DNA of 64,000 nt from Actinokineospora fastidiosa (GTDB taxonomy: Bacteria; Actinomycetota; Actinomycetes; Mycobacteriales; Pseudonocardiaceae), in NCBI RefSeq assembly GCF_014648415.1, contig NZ_BMRB01000007.1, positions 124,001 to 188,000 on the forward strand. The letters are read 5' to 3'. Numbering within the stretch: the stretch's first letter is position 1; the number at the start of each line of letters is the position of its first letter. The notes beneath the pieces were generated by a model, which searched no databases, was not told where the DNA came from, and saw only the letters and a program-made list of their open reading frames with translations. Shown here piece after piece: positions 1-8,091 of the stretch. The position numbers and the translations under genes were made by a program.

Positions 1-1271
1 CCTCGGCTTCCTGGTCTGAGTGACGCGCGGACTAGGATATAATCCAGCGTCCCGTCAGCTCGTGCGTCGAGCAACCGTTCCGTCCTGTCATCCTCGGGGC
101 GAGATTCCAAACGGGCGTCCATCTGGTTCACGATCGAGTTGAAGTAGTGGGCAGTCCCCTGTTCCGCAATCACGTTCCCGGCGCGCCGCGTACCCAGTGG
201 GCCGCCGCCCGCTTTACACTCAACGACCACCAAGCGCTCCTTCCCACCAGCATCGGTTACGGACCATATCTGGTCGAACCACCCCGCTCCTCGTTCACTC
301 CCGTCTGTGGCGTGCAACGGCTTGATCTCAACACCTTCTCCGCCATACATCTTCTCAACCGCGAGCTGACCTGACGCCAGGCCCAAGGACTCGCTCTTCA
401 GCGTCACGTCCTTGTATGCCATTTTTAGGTTTCTGCTCGTGACATTGAGGTCGTTCTTTACGTCCTTCAGCGTGGTGAGCGCAGCATCGCGTTCGGCCAC
501 GATCTGGGCGAACCTCTCCTTCTCCTGTTGTGTCGCACAGTACCGCTCTACGTCCCCCTTGAAGGACGCGCGCTGAACCCCGGACTCGACCGGAACGTAC
601 CAACCACCTTCCGCGGCGCGCATCTGAGGAATCCGGTTACCGTCCGCGTCCTCGGCAAAGGCGTCCCGGCGCACGGGCTCACCTCTACGCAGGTAGTAGT
701 GTTCCTGGAACATGGGGTCGTCCGCCCGCAGTGCGCTGGGGTACGGCTTGTCGTCACTCTCTTGATCGACCTCGGCCGTTCCCCCCGGGCGTCCTTCTTC
801 GTCGGTGAGGGGAGTCGAATCCTCCTCGTCCGACCAGTCGGACGACCTGAGCTCCGCATCGTCACCCGCTAGCGCTGCAGTCCCAGCCTCCAGCATGTCT
901 TCCGCTACGTCACCCGCAGTAACTGCGGCCGGGTTGGGGAGATCTGCGGAGGTAAGGCTCTTGACTAGTGGTTTGCTACCCGTCACCCCCTTCGGGTTGA
1001 TCGAGTATGCGGATTCGTAAACTGCTAGCGAGGCGAGTTCCTGTTTGGTTGGGGGAGGGTCGCTACTCATCGGCAGGTGGGGCGGAGCCGATTGACTCAA
1101 GTCTCCGCTTTGGTCGGGCTTGATCAAGCCAGTCGTGGGGGGTACGCGGTCCTTGGGGGTTACCAGTTTCCGCTCGTTGATGACCACGCTTGCCGGATCT
1201 GGCAGTTTAGGAGGCGATAAATCGGGTGTTGGATGTGGGGATGAATTATCAGTGCCCGAGTCGGCGCTCAT
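1..1271 (-). CDS. PD-(D/E)XK nuclease-like effector, 3' end outside window
   Basis: An open frame without a stop runs from an ATG at 1271 off the left edge, giving at least 423 residues. The ATG overlaps the TGA of the HerA-like ATPase gene (ATGA), so the two are translationally coupled. The first ~70 residues are proline/serine-rich and look disordered, and residues ~110-150 are acidic. After a short helical stretch comes a nuclease-fold pattern: Asp333 in FDQIW, then Glu351-Cys-Lys353 in VVVECK, 18 residues later. This fits the D...ExK core of PD-(D/E)XK enzymes. It is followed by GTRRAGNVIAEQGTAHYF, which I recall from toxin-type nuclease domains of actinobacterial polymorphic toxins. I infer a DNA-targeting effector working with the upstream ATPase. 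Substrate and toxicity are unknown, and the rest of the domain lies outside the window. Confidence 0.75.
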   Translation of the reverse strand, partial: MSADSGTDNSSPHPTPDLSPPKLPDPASVVINERKLVTPKDRVPPTTGLIKPDQSGDLSQSAPPHLPMSSDPPPTKQELASLAVYESAYSINPKGVTGSKPLVKSLTSADLPNPAAVTAGDVAEDMLEAGTAALAGDDAELRSSDWSDEEDSTPLTDEEGRPGGTAEVDQESDDKPYPSALRADDPMFQEHYYLRRGEPVRRDAFAEDADGNRIPQMRAAEGGWYVPVESGVQRASFKGDVERYCATQQEKERFAQIVAERDAALTTLKDVKNDLNVTSRNLKMAYKDVTLKSESLGLASGQLAVEKMYGGEGVEIKPLHATDGSERGAGWFDQIWSVTDAGGKERLVVVECKAGGGPLGTRRAGNVIAEQGTAHYFNSIVNQMDARLESRPEDDRTERLLDARADGTLDYILVRASLRPGSR

Positions 1272-4018
1272 GTTGTCTTGTCGATCGACAGGAGGAATTC
1301 GGCCCAATTGGTGGGGAGGCGGAGGTACTGGGTGGCGTTGCGGAAGCCGGACGTGGTGTCGGGGGACTGGGTAAGGGCGGCCAACGCGGTCTTCCAGGCG
1401 GTGTCGCCGATGACGGTTCCGGCGGGTGGGCGCCACACGTCCGGGTGGTTTTCGAGGGCGTTCAGTTGGACCTCCTTTGGTGCGTCGGGGAGGTTAAGGC
1501 CGCGGGTGGCCAAGGTGGGGAGGTGGACGGGTTGGTCGTTCTGGAGTGTGCGGATGACGTCGATCCAGCGGTACGCGCCGGATTGCCATTCGTGTTCGGT
1601 GCCGTTGCAGAAGGTGCGGTGTCCGTCGATGGCCATGAGCATCGTCGCGGCGACGTGTCCGATGAGCCGTTCCGGTTGGTAGTGCTCGGAGAGGCCGGTG
1701 TAGCGGGAGGCTACGGACTTCTCCACGCGGTGGCCGATGGCGCATTCCAGGGTGCGGCGGTTGAGCGTGGCCAGTTCGTCGAGCCAACGCTTGTCCGGTC
1801 GGGGTGTCGGGTGGCCGGTTACGTGGGCGATTACCACCAGTTCGGTCCACAGCACGAGTCTGGGCCCGGAGGCGACCCGTTCGGCGGTGTTGATCTCCCG
1901 CAGGGAGCACGCGCCCTGGGTGCGGCAGGCAAGTCCGCAGCCCGCTCCCCGGGTGCGTGACCGTCCTACTGATGGGCCTTCGGCGGGTGCTTCACGGTCC
2001 TCGCCGAGCGGGATCTCGACCCGTACTGGGCGGTCCATTCCGTCGGAGAAGATCACTGCGCGGCCTGGTGGCAGGGATACAACGTGCCGTGACTGCGCCT
2101 CGGAGAGATTCATGGTCGAGCCGACGGTATCGCGGTCGTCGGCCGCGGGGAGTCGGTGGATGATTTTGAGTGCGGTGTTCTTGATGATGTCGGGGACGAT
2201 CTTGGCCGGGATCTGTTCGGCGACGACGATGCCTTCTCCGTAGGCGCGGATCTCGGCGAGCAGGGAGCTGAACAGTTCGACAGCGTGCGCGGCTGGGGAG
2301 CCTGGCTCGACACGTTTGAGCAGGCGGTGTGCTTCCTCGATGACCGTGACGTGGCGCAGCGTTCCTGTGTCGGGGCGGTGGACGCGGAGGTGTTCGTGTA
2401 GTCGGATCAGCATGGCGCCGATGAGGAATGCTTTGTCCTGGTCGTTCCCGATGTCCTCGATCTCCAGGACGACGTTGCGGTTGAGCAGGTCCGCGAGGTC
2501 GAGTGGGTGCCCGCCTTCGAAGAACCGGCCGGGGGTGCCCATTCGCAGGCTGCTCAGTCGCACGTCGATGAACCCGCGGACGTTGTCGGCGATCTCTCGG
2601 CCGTAGCCGATACCCTCGACGACTTCCATGGCTGTGCGGCGCAGGTCTGAGAGTGTCGGGTATCGCGGGGTACGGTCCGGTCGGACGGGCGCGCCGACGA
2701 CGGTGTCCCAGCCGAGCTCAGTGTAGCACCGGCTGAGGGCGTGGCTGAGGATCTGGGGGAACGGCTCATCGGCCTCGAAGGCGGCGAGGAACAGGGCGCG
2801 GATCAGGTCGATGTGGGTCTGCACTGGGAATCCGGGCTCAGGTTCGAGCGGGTTGATCCCCAAGGGCACGGCGTCGGGCGCGCCAGGTCGGATCACCGAG
2901 AGGTTCTCGGCGCCGATTCGGCCTGCCATGCGGGCGTACTCGGCCTTGGCGGGTTCGATGACCAGCCACGGCACGCCTGCGCGAGTCAGTTGTTCGAGCA
3001 GGTGGCGTACGGTCTGGGACTTGCCCGCGCCGGTTGCACCGGCGACGAAGGTGTGCCGGTTGAGGGTGCCGGGTGCGACGGTGAACTCGCCGACGGGTAG
3101 GTCGGCGTCGTCGAGGACGTGGCCGACTGGTATTCCGCCCTCCCACTCGGGTGTCTGGTCGAACCCGACGCGTTCGGTGAGCCGGATGCCGGGCAGCTCG
3201 CGGCGCGGCGGACGCGCGAGCGCGGCGACGAGTTCGGTGCTGGCCATGAACGGCGAGGCAGGGCCGTCACCCTCGACTCGGGCGTCCCATGCCACGCCTA
3301 GCCCTGTGAAGTCAGAACCGGGATGCAGTGTGTAGGGAAGCCTGTCGAGATCGCTGGAGCCGCACAGCAGCGCGGCGGCGCGGGCGGCCTCGGACGGGGT
3401 GGCTCCTCCGGCGAGGACGTGCACCTGCCACATGCCGCTGACACGGCCGCGGCTGAGCTCCCGGTAGCGGATCTGGGCCCGTTCGAGGGCGGTCCGGTCG
3501 GACTCGGAGTTCTCCCGCTGTCGGAGGCGGGGGATGGACATATCCAGCGACGTCAGCTCCCGCTGGACGGAGTCAGCTGGGGCGGGTTCGGCGAGGATGA
3601 TCCAGGCGAACGGGCAGCGTAGGTGGGCTGCGTAGTCGTCAAAACCGCCCCGACTCAGGTTCTCCTCCGCCGCCCACAAAGGATCGACCTCGGCGGTGCA
3701 GCGGGTCCAAACCATCCGATCCCAACCGGCGCGTACGTCGTCGCTCATGACCGGCTCGCAGGTGGCGCCAGGTGGGTAGAGCACGGGGGTGGGAGTCCCG
3801 ATTCCCACCCCGGGGAACGCGGGCCGCCCGCCGACCAGAACTCGCATCGGACCGCCTGCCGCTGGCCGCTCCCAGGCCACGAGGACGGCGTCGCCGCGAC
3901 TGCTCGCGTGCGCGGCTGTGAGCGCCGCGAATAGCTGCGCCGGGGTCGGGTCGTCCTGTTCGAGCGGCGCCGGGGCGGTAACAAGGCGGTGGAAGCCGAA
4001 ATCTGCCAGTGGGTCCAC
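1268..4018 (-). CDS. HerA/FtsK-like (DUF87) P-loop ATPase
   Basis: This 916-residue protein starts at a GTG two bases after the stop of the small ORF at 4021-4308. The core is a HerA/VirB4-type translocase domain. Walker A GATGAGKS lies at about residues 325-332, followed by a helix and WLVIEPAKAEYARM, a segment typical of DUF87 proteins. Walker B VTVIEEAH lies near 556. The ATPase motifs end by about residue 660 (residues DGMDRPVRVEIPLGE), and a C-terminal region of ~230 residues opens with a cysteine group (CGLACRTQGAC, ~691-701) that may bind zinc. HerA-type ATPases form hexameric rings that drive DNA and often pair with a nuclease. Here the nuclease-like gene overlaps its 3' end. Either DNA processing in defence or effector transport would fit. 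Confidence 0.85.
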   Translation of the reverse strand: MDPLADFGFHRLVTAPAPLEQDDPTPAQLFAALTAAHASSRGDAVLVAWERPAAGGPMRVLVGGRPAFPGVGIGTPTPVLYPPGATCEPVMSDDVRAGWDRMVWTRCTAEVDPLWAAEENLSRGGFDDYAAHLRCPFAWIILAEPAPADSVQRELTSLDMSIPRLRQRENSESDRTALERAQIRYRELSRGRVSGMWQVHVLAGGATPSEAARAAALLCGSSDLDRLPYTLHPGSDFTGLGVAWDARVEGDGPASPFMASTELVAALARPPRRELPGIRLTERVGFDQTPEWEGGIPVGHVLDDADLPVGEFTVAPGTLNRHTFVAGATGAGKSQTVRHLLEQLTRAGVPWLVIEPAKAEYARMAGRIGAENLSVIRPGAPDAVPLGINPLEPEPGFPVQTHIDLIRALFLAAFEADEPFPQILSHALSRCYTELGWDTVVGAPVRPDRTPRYPTLSDLRRTAMEVVEGIGYGREIADNVRGFIDVRLSSLRMGTPGRFFEGGHPLDLADLLNRNVVLEIEDIGNDQDKAFLIGAMLIRLHEHLRVHRPDTGTLRHVTVIEEAHRLLKRVEPGSPAAHAVELFSSLLAEIRAYGEGIVVAEQIPAKIVPDIIKNTALKIIHRLPAADDRDTVGSTMNLSEAQSRHVVSLPPGRAVIFSDGMDRPVRVEIPLGEDREAPAEGPSVGRSRTRGAGCGLACRTQGACSLREINTAERVASGPRLVLWTELVVIAHVTGHPTPRPDKRWLDELATLNRRTLECAIGHRVEKSVASRYTGLSEHYQPERLIGHVAATMLMAIDGHRTFCNGTEHEWQSGAYRWIDVIRTLQNDQPVHLPTLATRGLNLPDAPKEVQLNALENHPDVWRPPAGTVIGDTAWKTALAALTQSPDTTSGFRNATQYLRLPTNWAEFLLSIDKTT

Positions 4019-4020
4019 GG

Positions 4021-4308
4021 TCAGGCCTGGCCGTTGAGCTTGATTGCGATGCGATTCAGGAAGGTGATGCCGGGGCGGCAGTCGCCACGGACGGCCTGCG
4101 CCGGGTGAACGGACTCTTCACCCGGATGGACACAGTCGCGGGAGGTTGCGGGATCGTGGCAGACGCGACGGCGAGTTCGTGCACGCCTCGATGCTTTCGC
4201 CCTTGGCTCTCGCGGATTCGGAGTGGTCGATCTGTGTGGCTGGGGCGGCTTGCAGGCTAGGCGAGACACAGAACACCCCCGGCACAAGCTTGACTCGTGC
4301 AGATCCAT
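4021..4308 (-). CDS. small ORF with a tail resembling the upstream TraD-like protein (gene or relic)
   Basis: This 95-codon frame fills the gap between the TraD-like and HerA-like genes, beginning 10 bases after one and ending 2 bases before the other. Most of it is arginine-, proline- and cysteine-rich and unlike a normal folded protein. Its end, VRGDCRPGITFL, closely matches the C-terminus of the upstream protein, VMGDCNPGISLL. The simplest reading is a decayed second copy of the TraD-like gene of which only the 3' end keeps its sense. Tight spacing to the HerA start would still allow it to be translated and to couple expression. It could also be a genuine small subunit. Confidence 0.4.
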   Translation of the reverse strand: MDLHESSLCRGCSVSRLACKPPQPHRSTTPNPREPRAKASRRARTRRRVCHDPATSRDCVHPGEESVHPAQAVRGDCRPGITFLNRIAIKLNGQA

Positions 4309-4318
4309 GGTTGGCTCG

Positions 4319-6238
4319 TCATCGTCGTGGAGTGGGTGCGACGTTGGGGAGCAGGCTGATGCCGGGATTGCAGTCGCCCATCACGACTCGGCGTCCGTGG
4401 TCACTGGTTTCGATGAGGATGTAGGCGGTGACGGGTAGTCCTTGGATCTGCGTGGGTTCGACGGTGAACTCGTAGACCCGAGCTTCAGTGGTTCCGTGGT
4501 TTGTGGTGTCTGCGGTGGACTGGTTGCCGGTGCTTTGCCAGGTTCGTGATCGTGAGGTGGTGGTGGATGTCGAGGTTCCGCTGGTGGTGCTGTGGCTGCG
4601 TCCGGTGAGACGCCAGTTACCCGTCAAGTTGCGGGAGCGGCTGGTCGAGTCGTTGGTGCTCTCTGAGTCGGATGCCCCGTCCTGTGTTCCTATGCTTTCG
4701 GCGGTTCCAGTGCTGAAGGTTCGTCCAACCTGCTTGGTGAGCTGGCTGAGGACGAACTTATGGCCGCGACCGATGTATTCCGCGGCTCGGGCCGCTTCCT
4801 TGGCATTACCGAGTCGCATCACGATCGTGGCGCTGTCGGAGCTACCGAGCAGCCGCTCGATGTCCTCGCGAAGGTGTTCCAGCAACAGGATCAAGCGGAC
4901 ACCAGCTCGTCGTGCCTGCTTGGCCAGCCTTTCCAGGCCGACTCCACCGAGTTGATCGGCACCGGCCACGACGACAACATTCCGCGCAGTACCAGCGGAT
5001 GAGGAGCGCATGTCGTGGACCAAGCGATGAAACACCAGTCTGTCCAGCAACTCCTTACGCCCGTGATGCCTGGCACTCGTCGTGACCACGGTCATGTCTG
5101 TCGGCGGCCAGAGCGGCCCGCACATGTGCCGAGATGCGCTGGAGGTGTCCTCCATGGCCAAGAGGCCCAATGTCTCGGTGAGGAACTGGAGGGTGTTCTT
5201 CTCTTGTTCGGTGTGGCCGACCACGTCCACATGATCGATCAGCCTGCGAACCTCGACGGAACTCAGTGAACCGCCCTCGGTGTTGCTCGCGTACGTGCGG
5301 CGCAGGATTCCGAGTCCCTCGACCAGCCGACGAAATGTCGGAGCCTGGTCCATCTGCTCTACCACCGTCCGCACGACGGCGCTGTCGATCGAGCGGTGAT
5401 CCATGCCCTCCCCATTCGGCGCCCGTACGCCATCGGCGACTAGGTCCACCACCTCATCTGACCGTAGGCCTGCGAGAAGAGCGCTCGGCGCGATGTCCAC
5501 TGGGAAATTCACGTGATGGGCCTGAACACCTTGCTGGAGGGCGAACTCGACCAGGCCGTCCGCGACGTGCTCCTCGGTGAAATCCACGACCAACACTGCC
5601 TGGCCCGACGAGACCAGGGACGCACCCAAGGTGGTGATCAAGCTGGCCCAACCGTCTGGCGTCCCACCGAAGATGTCCACACGGTTGGCACCCGATTGCA
5701 GGCGCAGCGGATACCACCGCCGCATCGACTCACGCTCGCGCCGCTCCTTCTCCTCAAGAGCCCGAACGTGTGACTGCCAACGCTGATCCTCAATTTGAAA
5801 GGCGACCATCCGACCCTGCCGGTGTCGCCTTGCCTTCCGCATCGTTGCCTTGATCCGCCGAGATGGCCGCCACACACTCAGCAACGACAGGCAAAGGCCG
5901 AGAACGAGCACCGCGACACCCAACACCAGGAACCCGCTAGGGAGGTACGCGCTGTTCCCGCGCAACGCGTCCGCGACGAACAGCAAACTAGCCGCCACAG
6001 CGATCGTCACAAGCCGAGTGGGCAGCTTGCTCCGAGCCGCAGCGAGGCGGCTCGCCCACCGCGCTACATCCGGGGGCGGCAGTTCCTGCCACACCGGCCG
6101 CGGAGCAACCGATGCACTGGGAGGCTCAGAGGCTGGCTCAACGTACTCCCAACCCCAACGCTCCTGCGGCACGAACAAACGTTCACCCAAGACCACACTC
6201 GTGGCCTGGAACTCTGCGCGACTCCGTTGAGTGTCCAT
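4319..6238 (-). CDS. membrane-anchored TraD/VirD4-like protein
   Basis: I chose the ATG at 6238 (639 residues); an in-frame TTG at 6250 is an alternative. After ~85 soluble residues, two adjacent hydrophobic segments (beginning VTIAVAASLLFVADAL and GFLVLGVAVLVLGLCLSLL) anchor the protein, and a basic stretch faces the cytoplasm. The body resembles coupling-protein ATPases: VDIFGGTPDGWASLITTL sits where the P-loop should be but lacks GKS/T, followed by AVLVVDF. A second strand, NVVVVAGAD, and RLILLLEHL recall the TraG/TraD C-terminal half. A Ser/Thr-rich tract near residues 495-575 precedes the last ~60 residues. It is first in a same-strand set with the HerA-like and nuclease-like genes. I infer a non-hydrolysing membrane platform for the HerA ring. 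Confidence 0.6.
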   Translation of the reverse strand: MDTQRSRAEFQATSVVLGERLFVPQERWGWEYVEPASEPPSASVAPRPVWQELPPPDVARWASRLAAARSKLPTRLVTIAVAASLLFVADALRGNSAYLPSGFLVLGVAVLVLGLCLSLLSVWRPSRRIKATMRKARRHRQGRMVAFQIEDQRWQSHVRALEEKERRERESMRRWYPLRLQSGANRVDIFGGTPDGWASLITTLGASLVSSGQAVLVVDFTEEHVADGLVEFALQQGVQAHHVNFPVDIAPSALLAGLRSDEVVDLVADGVRAPNGEGMDHRSIDSAVVRTVVEQMDQAPTFRRLVEGLGILRRTYASNTEGGSLSSVEVRRLIDHVDVVGHTEQEKNTLQFLTETLGLLAMEDTSSASRHMCGPLWPPTDMTVVTTSARHHGRKELLDRLVFHRLVHDMRSSSAGTARNVVVVAGADQLGGVGLERLAKQARRAGVRLILLLEHLREDIERLLGSSDSATIVMRLGNAKEAARAAEYIGRGHKFVLSQLTKQVGRTFSTGTAESIGTQDGASDSESTNDSTSRSRNLTGNWRLTGRSHSTTSGTSTSTTTSRSRTWQSTGNQSTADTTNHGTTEARVYEFTVEPTQIQGLPVTAYILIETSDHGRRVVMGDCNPGISLLPNVAPTPRR

Positions 6239-6316
6239 GGCGACACGCAATGTGTCCGACTTGAGTGCCGTGTGTCAAGAGGATCCACCTGAAATGCCTC
6301 ATGGCGGGGATCATCG

Positions 6317-6337
6317 ATATTGAACAACGCTCAATAT
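6317..6337. promoter_or_regulatory. inverted repeat in divergent promoter region
   Basis: ATATTGA and TCAATAT form perfect 7-bp arms around a 7-base spacer. The site lies between the divergent TraD-like and SH3-like genes, in a patch more AT-rich than its surroundings. It is a candidate operator, and no regulator gene lies beside it. Confidence 0.4.
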
Positions 6338-6501
6338 TTGAGGAAAGGCACGTGGATGTAATCGTGGGATCATCCAAGGAGGTCTGCATTCGGGGATGGT
6401 TAATGTTTGTCTATCAGTTGACTTGCCAAACCCGGTACAGTGATCAAGACCGAATCGCGGCACTCAAGCCGCCCTGTGCTCATTCAGTGAGGATGGCCCC
6501 A

Positions 6502-6984
6502 GTGAACGGACGGCCGGAAGCGACCGACGGTGGTTATCGCGAGTTCGACAACGACTATGACCGAGACGCTTGGCAAGAGTTCACCCCATGGCGCCCCGGT
6601 GACCCCAGCACTAAAGGTGAAGGCCCGCCCCCGTACGCTCACGACCACGCACAGCCCGACGGATGGTTCCGTACACTCTTTTCCGCCGCGGACCCCCAAC
6701 GCTCCGTGCCGAAGAGTCCCCAAAGCGGCAAGCTTACCGACCGCCCCAGCCGATGGTGGACCGAAGACGTGCCGGAACGATTCCAGCCCGGAGAGCGAGT
6801 GCGGAACAACACCCCGATCCACGGCAAACTCGGCATGCAACACGTTCCAGACAACACCAAAGGTGAAGTGATCTCCACCAGACACGGACTCCTCGGTGGT
6901 GAATACGTCACCATCCGCTTTGAAAACGGCTACATCGAAGAGGTTGACATCAACACTATCGAACGCCGAAGTTGGTGGGACTGA
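6502..6984 (+). CDS. small hypothetical protein with SH3/KOW-like C-terminus
   Basis: The GTG at 6502 has a GAGG nine bases upstream, which fits better than the ATG at 6493 or the further ATG at 6265. It gives 160 residues. The first ~90 are polar with many prolines, aspartates and tryptophans. The last ~65 (GERVRNNTPIHG, TKGEVIST, GEYVTIRFENG, EEVDINTIER) read as a small beta-barrel resembling KOW/SH3-type domains that bind nucleic acid or protein. It is divergent from the HerA/TraD-like cassette and could be an accessory to it, but no family is recognised. Confidence 0.6.
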   Translation: MNGRPEATDGGYREFDNDYDRDAWQEFTPWRPGDPSTKGEGPPPYAHDHAQPDGWFRTLFSAADPQRSVPKSPQSGKLTDRPSRWWTEDVPERFQPGERVRNNTPIHGKLGMQHVPDNTKGEVISTRHGLLGGEYVTIRFENGYIEEVDINTIERRSWWD

Positions 6985-7084
6985 GTTGTCGGCGGCGCGA
7001 TAATTGGCACAGTCTCAGATTCGCCCTGCGCGGTGATCTGCACGTTGCCGGGAGTTGTCCACCTCGGCGGTTAGGGCCGTGTGT

Positions 7085-7116
7085 GGGGTCGCAGGTTCAA
7101 ATCCTGTCAGCCCGAC
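7085..7116 (+). tRNA. 3'-terminal tRNA fragment (tRNA-Pro-like), probable att site
   Basis: The T-arm GCAGGTTCAAATCCTGT with GGTTCAAATCC and an acceptor 3' strand ending CAGCCCGAC are intact, but no matching 5' acceptor strand or D-arm lies upstream, so this is not a complete tRNA. The sequence resembles the 3' part of actinobacterial tRNA-Pro. tRNA 3' ends are common attachment sites of integrative elements such as pSAM2. Confidence 0.6.
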
Positions 7117-7125
7117 GGTCTGAAG

Positions 7126-7167
7126 AACGCCCGCTGACTCGGTGGAAACGCCAGGTCAGCGGGCGTT
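7126..7167 (+). terminator. strong hairpin terminator after the tRNA fragment
   Basis: AACGCCCGCTGAC and GTCAGCGGGCGTT pair perfectly over 13 bp across a 16-base loop, and TTTTG follows. This looks like the native terminator of the tRNA, carried along with its 3' end. Confidence 0.75.
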
Positions 7168-7171
7168 TTGA

Positions 7172-7569
7172 TGTTCGTGGAACCATCTTAGTGGATCGTC
7201 GTTGTGGACGGACAGATCGATGTACTGGCGCGTAAGGAGCGAAACAGGAGAAGTACGCTCCAGAACCCCTGTTGATCTCGTTGTGGGGTCGTCGTTGATC
7301 TTCCCGGTCGAGTGGACTTCGCCAACTGCTTTCAATGGGCCGCATCTGCCTGGTCAGGCCCATGTGAATCTGGTTTGAGTCGGTTGATGCGCGGTGAGGA
7401 TGGTTCGTCGCGGGCGGCGATGGTTGGTGCCGGATGCCCTGCGCTTTCTCCGGTTGTGGTTGGTTCGCGCCGTCGACATGCCCCCCGGGTGGTGCCGCCG
7501 TCAACGGCAGCGGACCATCCGTCTATGACCCTCGCACTGCCAGACCGGACGGCCTAGCGCCCTGGCCAG
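7172..7569. other. intergenic, no gene seen
   Basis: Short frames here have neither a ribosome-binding site nor recognisable sequence. The stretch lies between the tRNA-fragment terminator and the oxidoreductase relic. Confidence 0.5.
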
Positions 7570-7793
7570 GCAAAACGGAGAACCCGCATGTCGCAGGACG
7601 GACCAAGTCACGGGAAGTCCCGGCAGCTCGGCTTCGAGCCTGCGCCGACCAGGGTCAAGACGGTGCTGGCTCGAGCCGCGTGATAGGCCACCCAGACGCC
7701 GACGATGCCAGCGCCGACGACCACTAGGTTCCTGCTCGCAGGCGAACTCAACACGCTGACGATCGTATGGTCAGCGGGCCGGGGCAATGTCAA
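7570..7793 (-). pseudogene. relic of an FAD-dependent oxidoreductase (DAO family)
   Basis: Reading leftwards, one frame gives LVVVGAGIVGVWVAYHAARA and then LTLVGAG, the GxGxxG Rossmann N-terminus of D-amino-acid-oxidase-like enzymes. In a second frame LEAELPGLPVTWS follows directly, a segment that sits well downstream in this family. The intervening part is missing and the frame is shifted, so this is a decayed fragment. Confidence 0.6.
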
Positions 7794-7935
7794 TTCCGGT
7801 CTTGAGGTAGGTACGCAGGTGTTGGCGTTGGGTCAGGTCGGGGACCTGGCCGATCCTGCTGTTCAGCCAGGTTCAGCAAGGCGACGTTGGTCGGCCAGCG
7901 GATGCGGATCCGGGCCGGTTGTGCCGACCGCACCC

Positions 7936-8045
7936 CTAGGAACGGGCGAACAGCTCGTAGGTCCACCGGCCGGACAGGAACGCTTCCGCGCGCTGGTAGG
8001 TCCGCGTGGTGAAGGCCCTGGTCTCGTCGTCGGCCTTCCCAGTGC
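7936..8045 (-). pseudogene. relic of a DHFR/RibD-C family gene
   Basis: A short frame reads DDETRAFTTRTYQRAEAF and GRWTYELFARS before a TAG. It matches the conserved region of the dihydrofolate-reductase-like (RibD C-terminal) family, normally ending GRRTYELFAGYW. The domain is truncated on both sides. The 140 bases to its left hold another helical fragment I cannot name. Confidence 0.55.
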
Positions 8046-8091
8046 CCACCCGCCGCGCTCGAACCCGTTCCTGCGGTTGTCGGGAGGGCCG

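Noticed and set aside
6418-6441. Sigma-70-type promoter TTGACT/TACAGT
   Set aside because: The spacer is only 12 bases, far from 16-18.
6265-6501. Upstream extension of the SH3-like gene to ATG 6265
   Set aside because: The extra ~80 residues are not protein-like and cover the divergent promoter; GTG 6502 has the better ribosome-binding site.
7020-7116. A complete tRNA ending at 7116
   Set aside because: No 5' acceptor strand pairing with CAGCCCGAC and no D-arm can be found upstream; only the 3' part is present.
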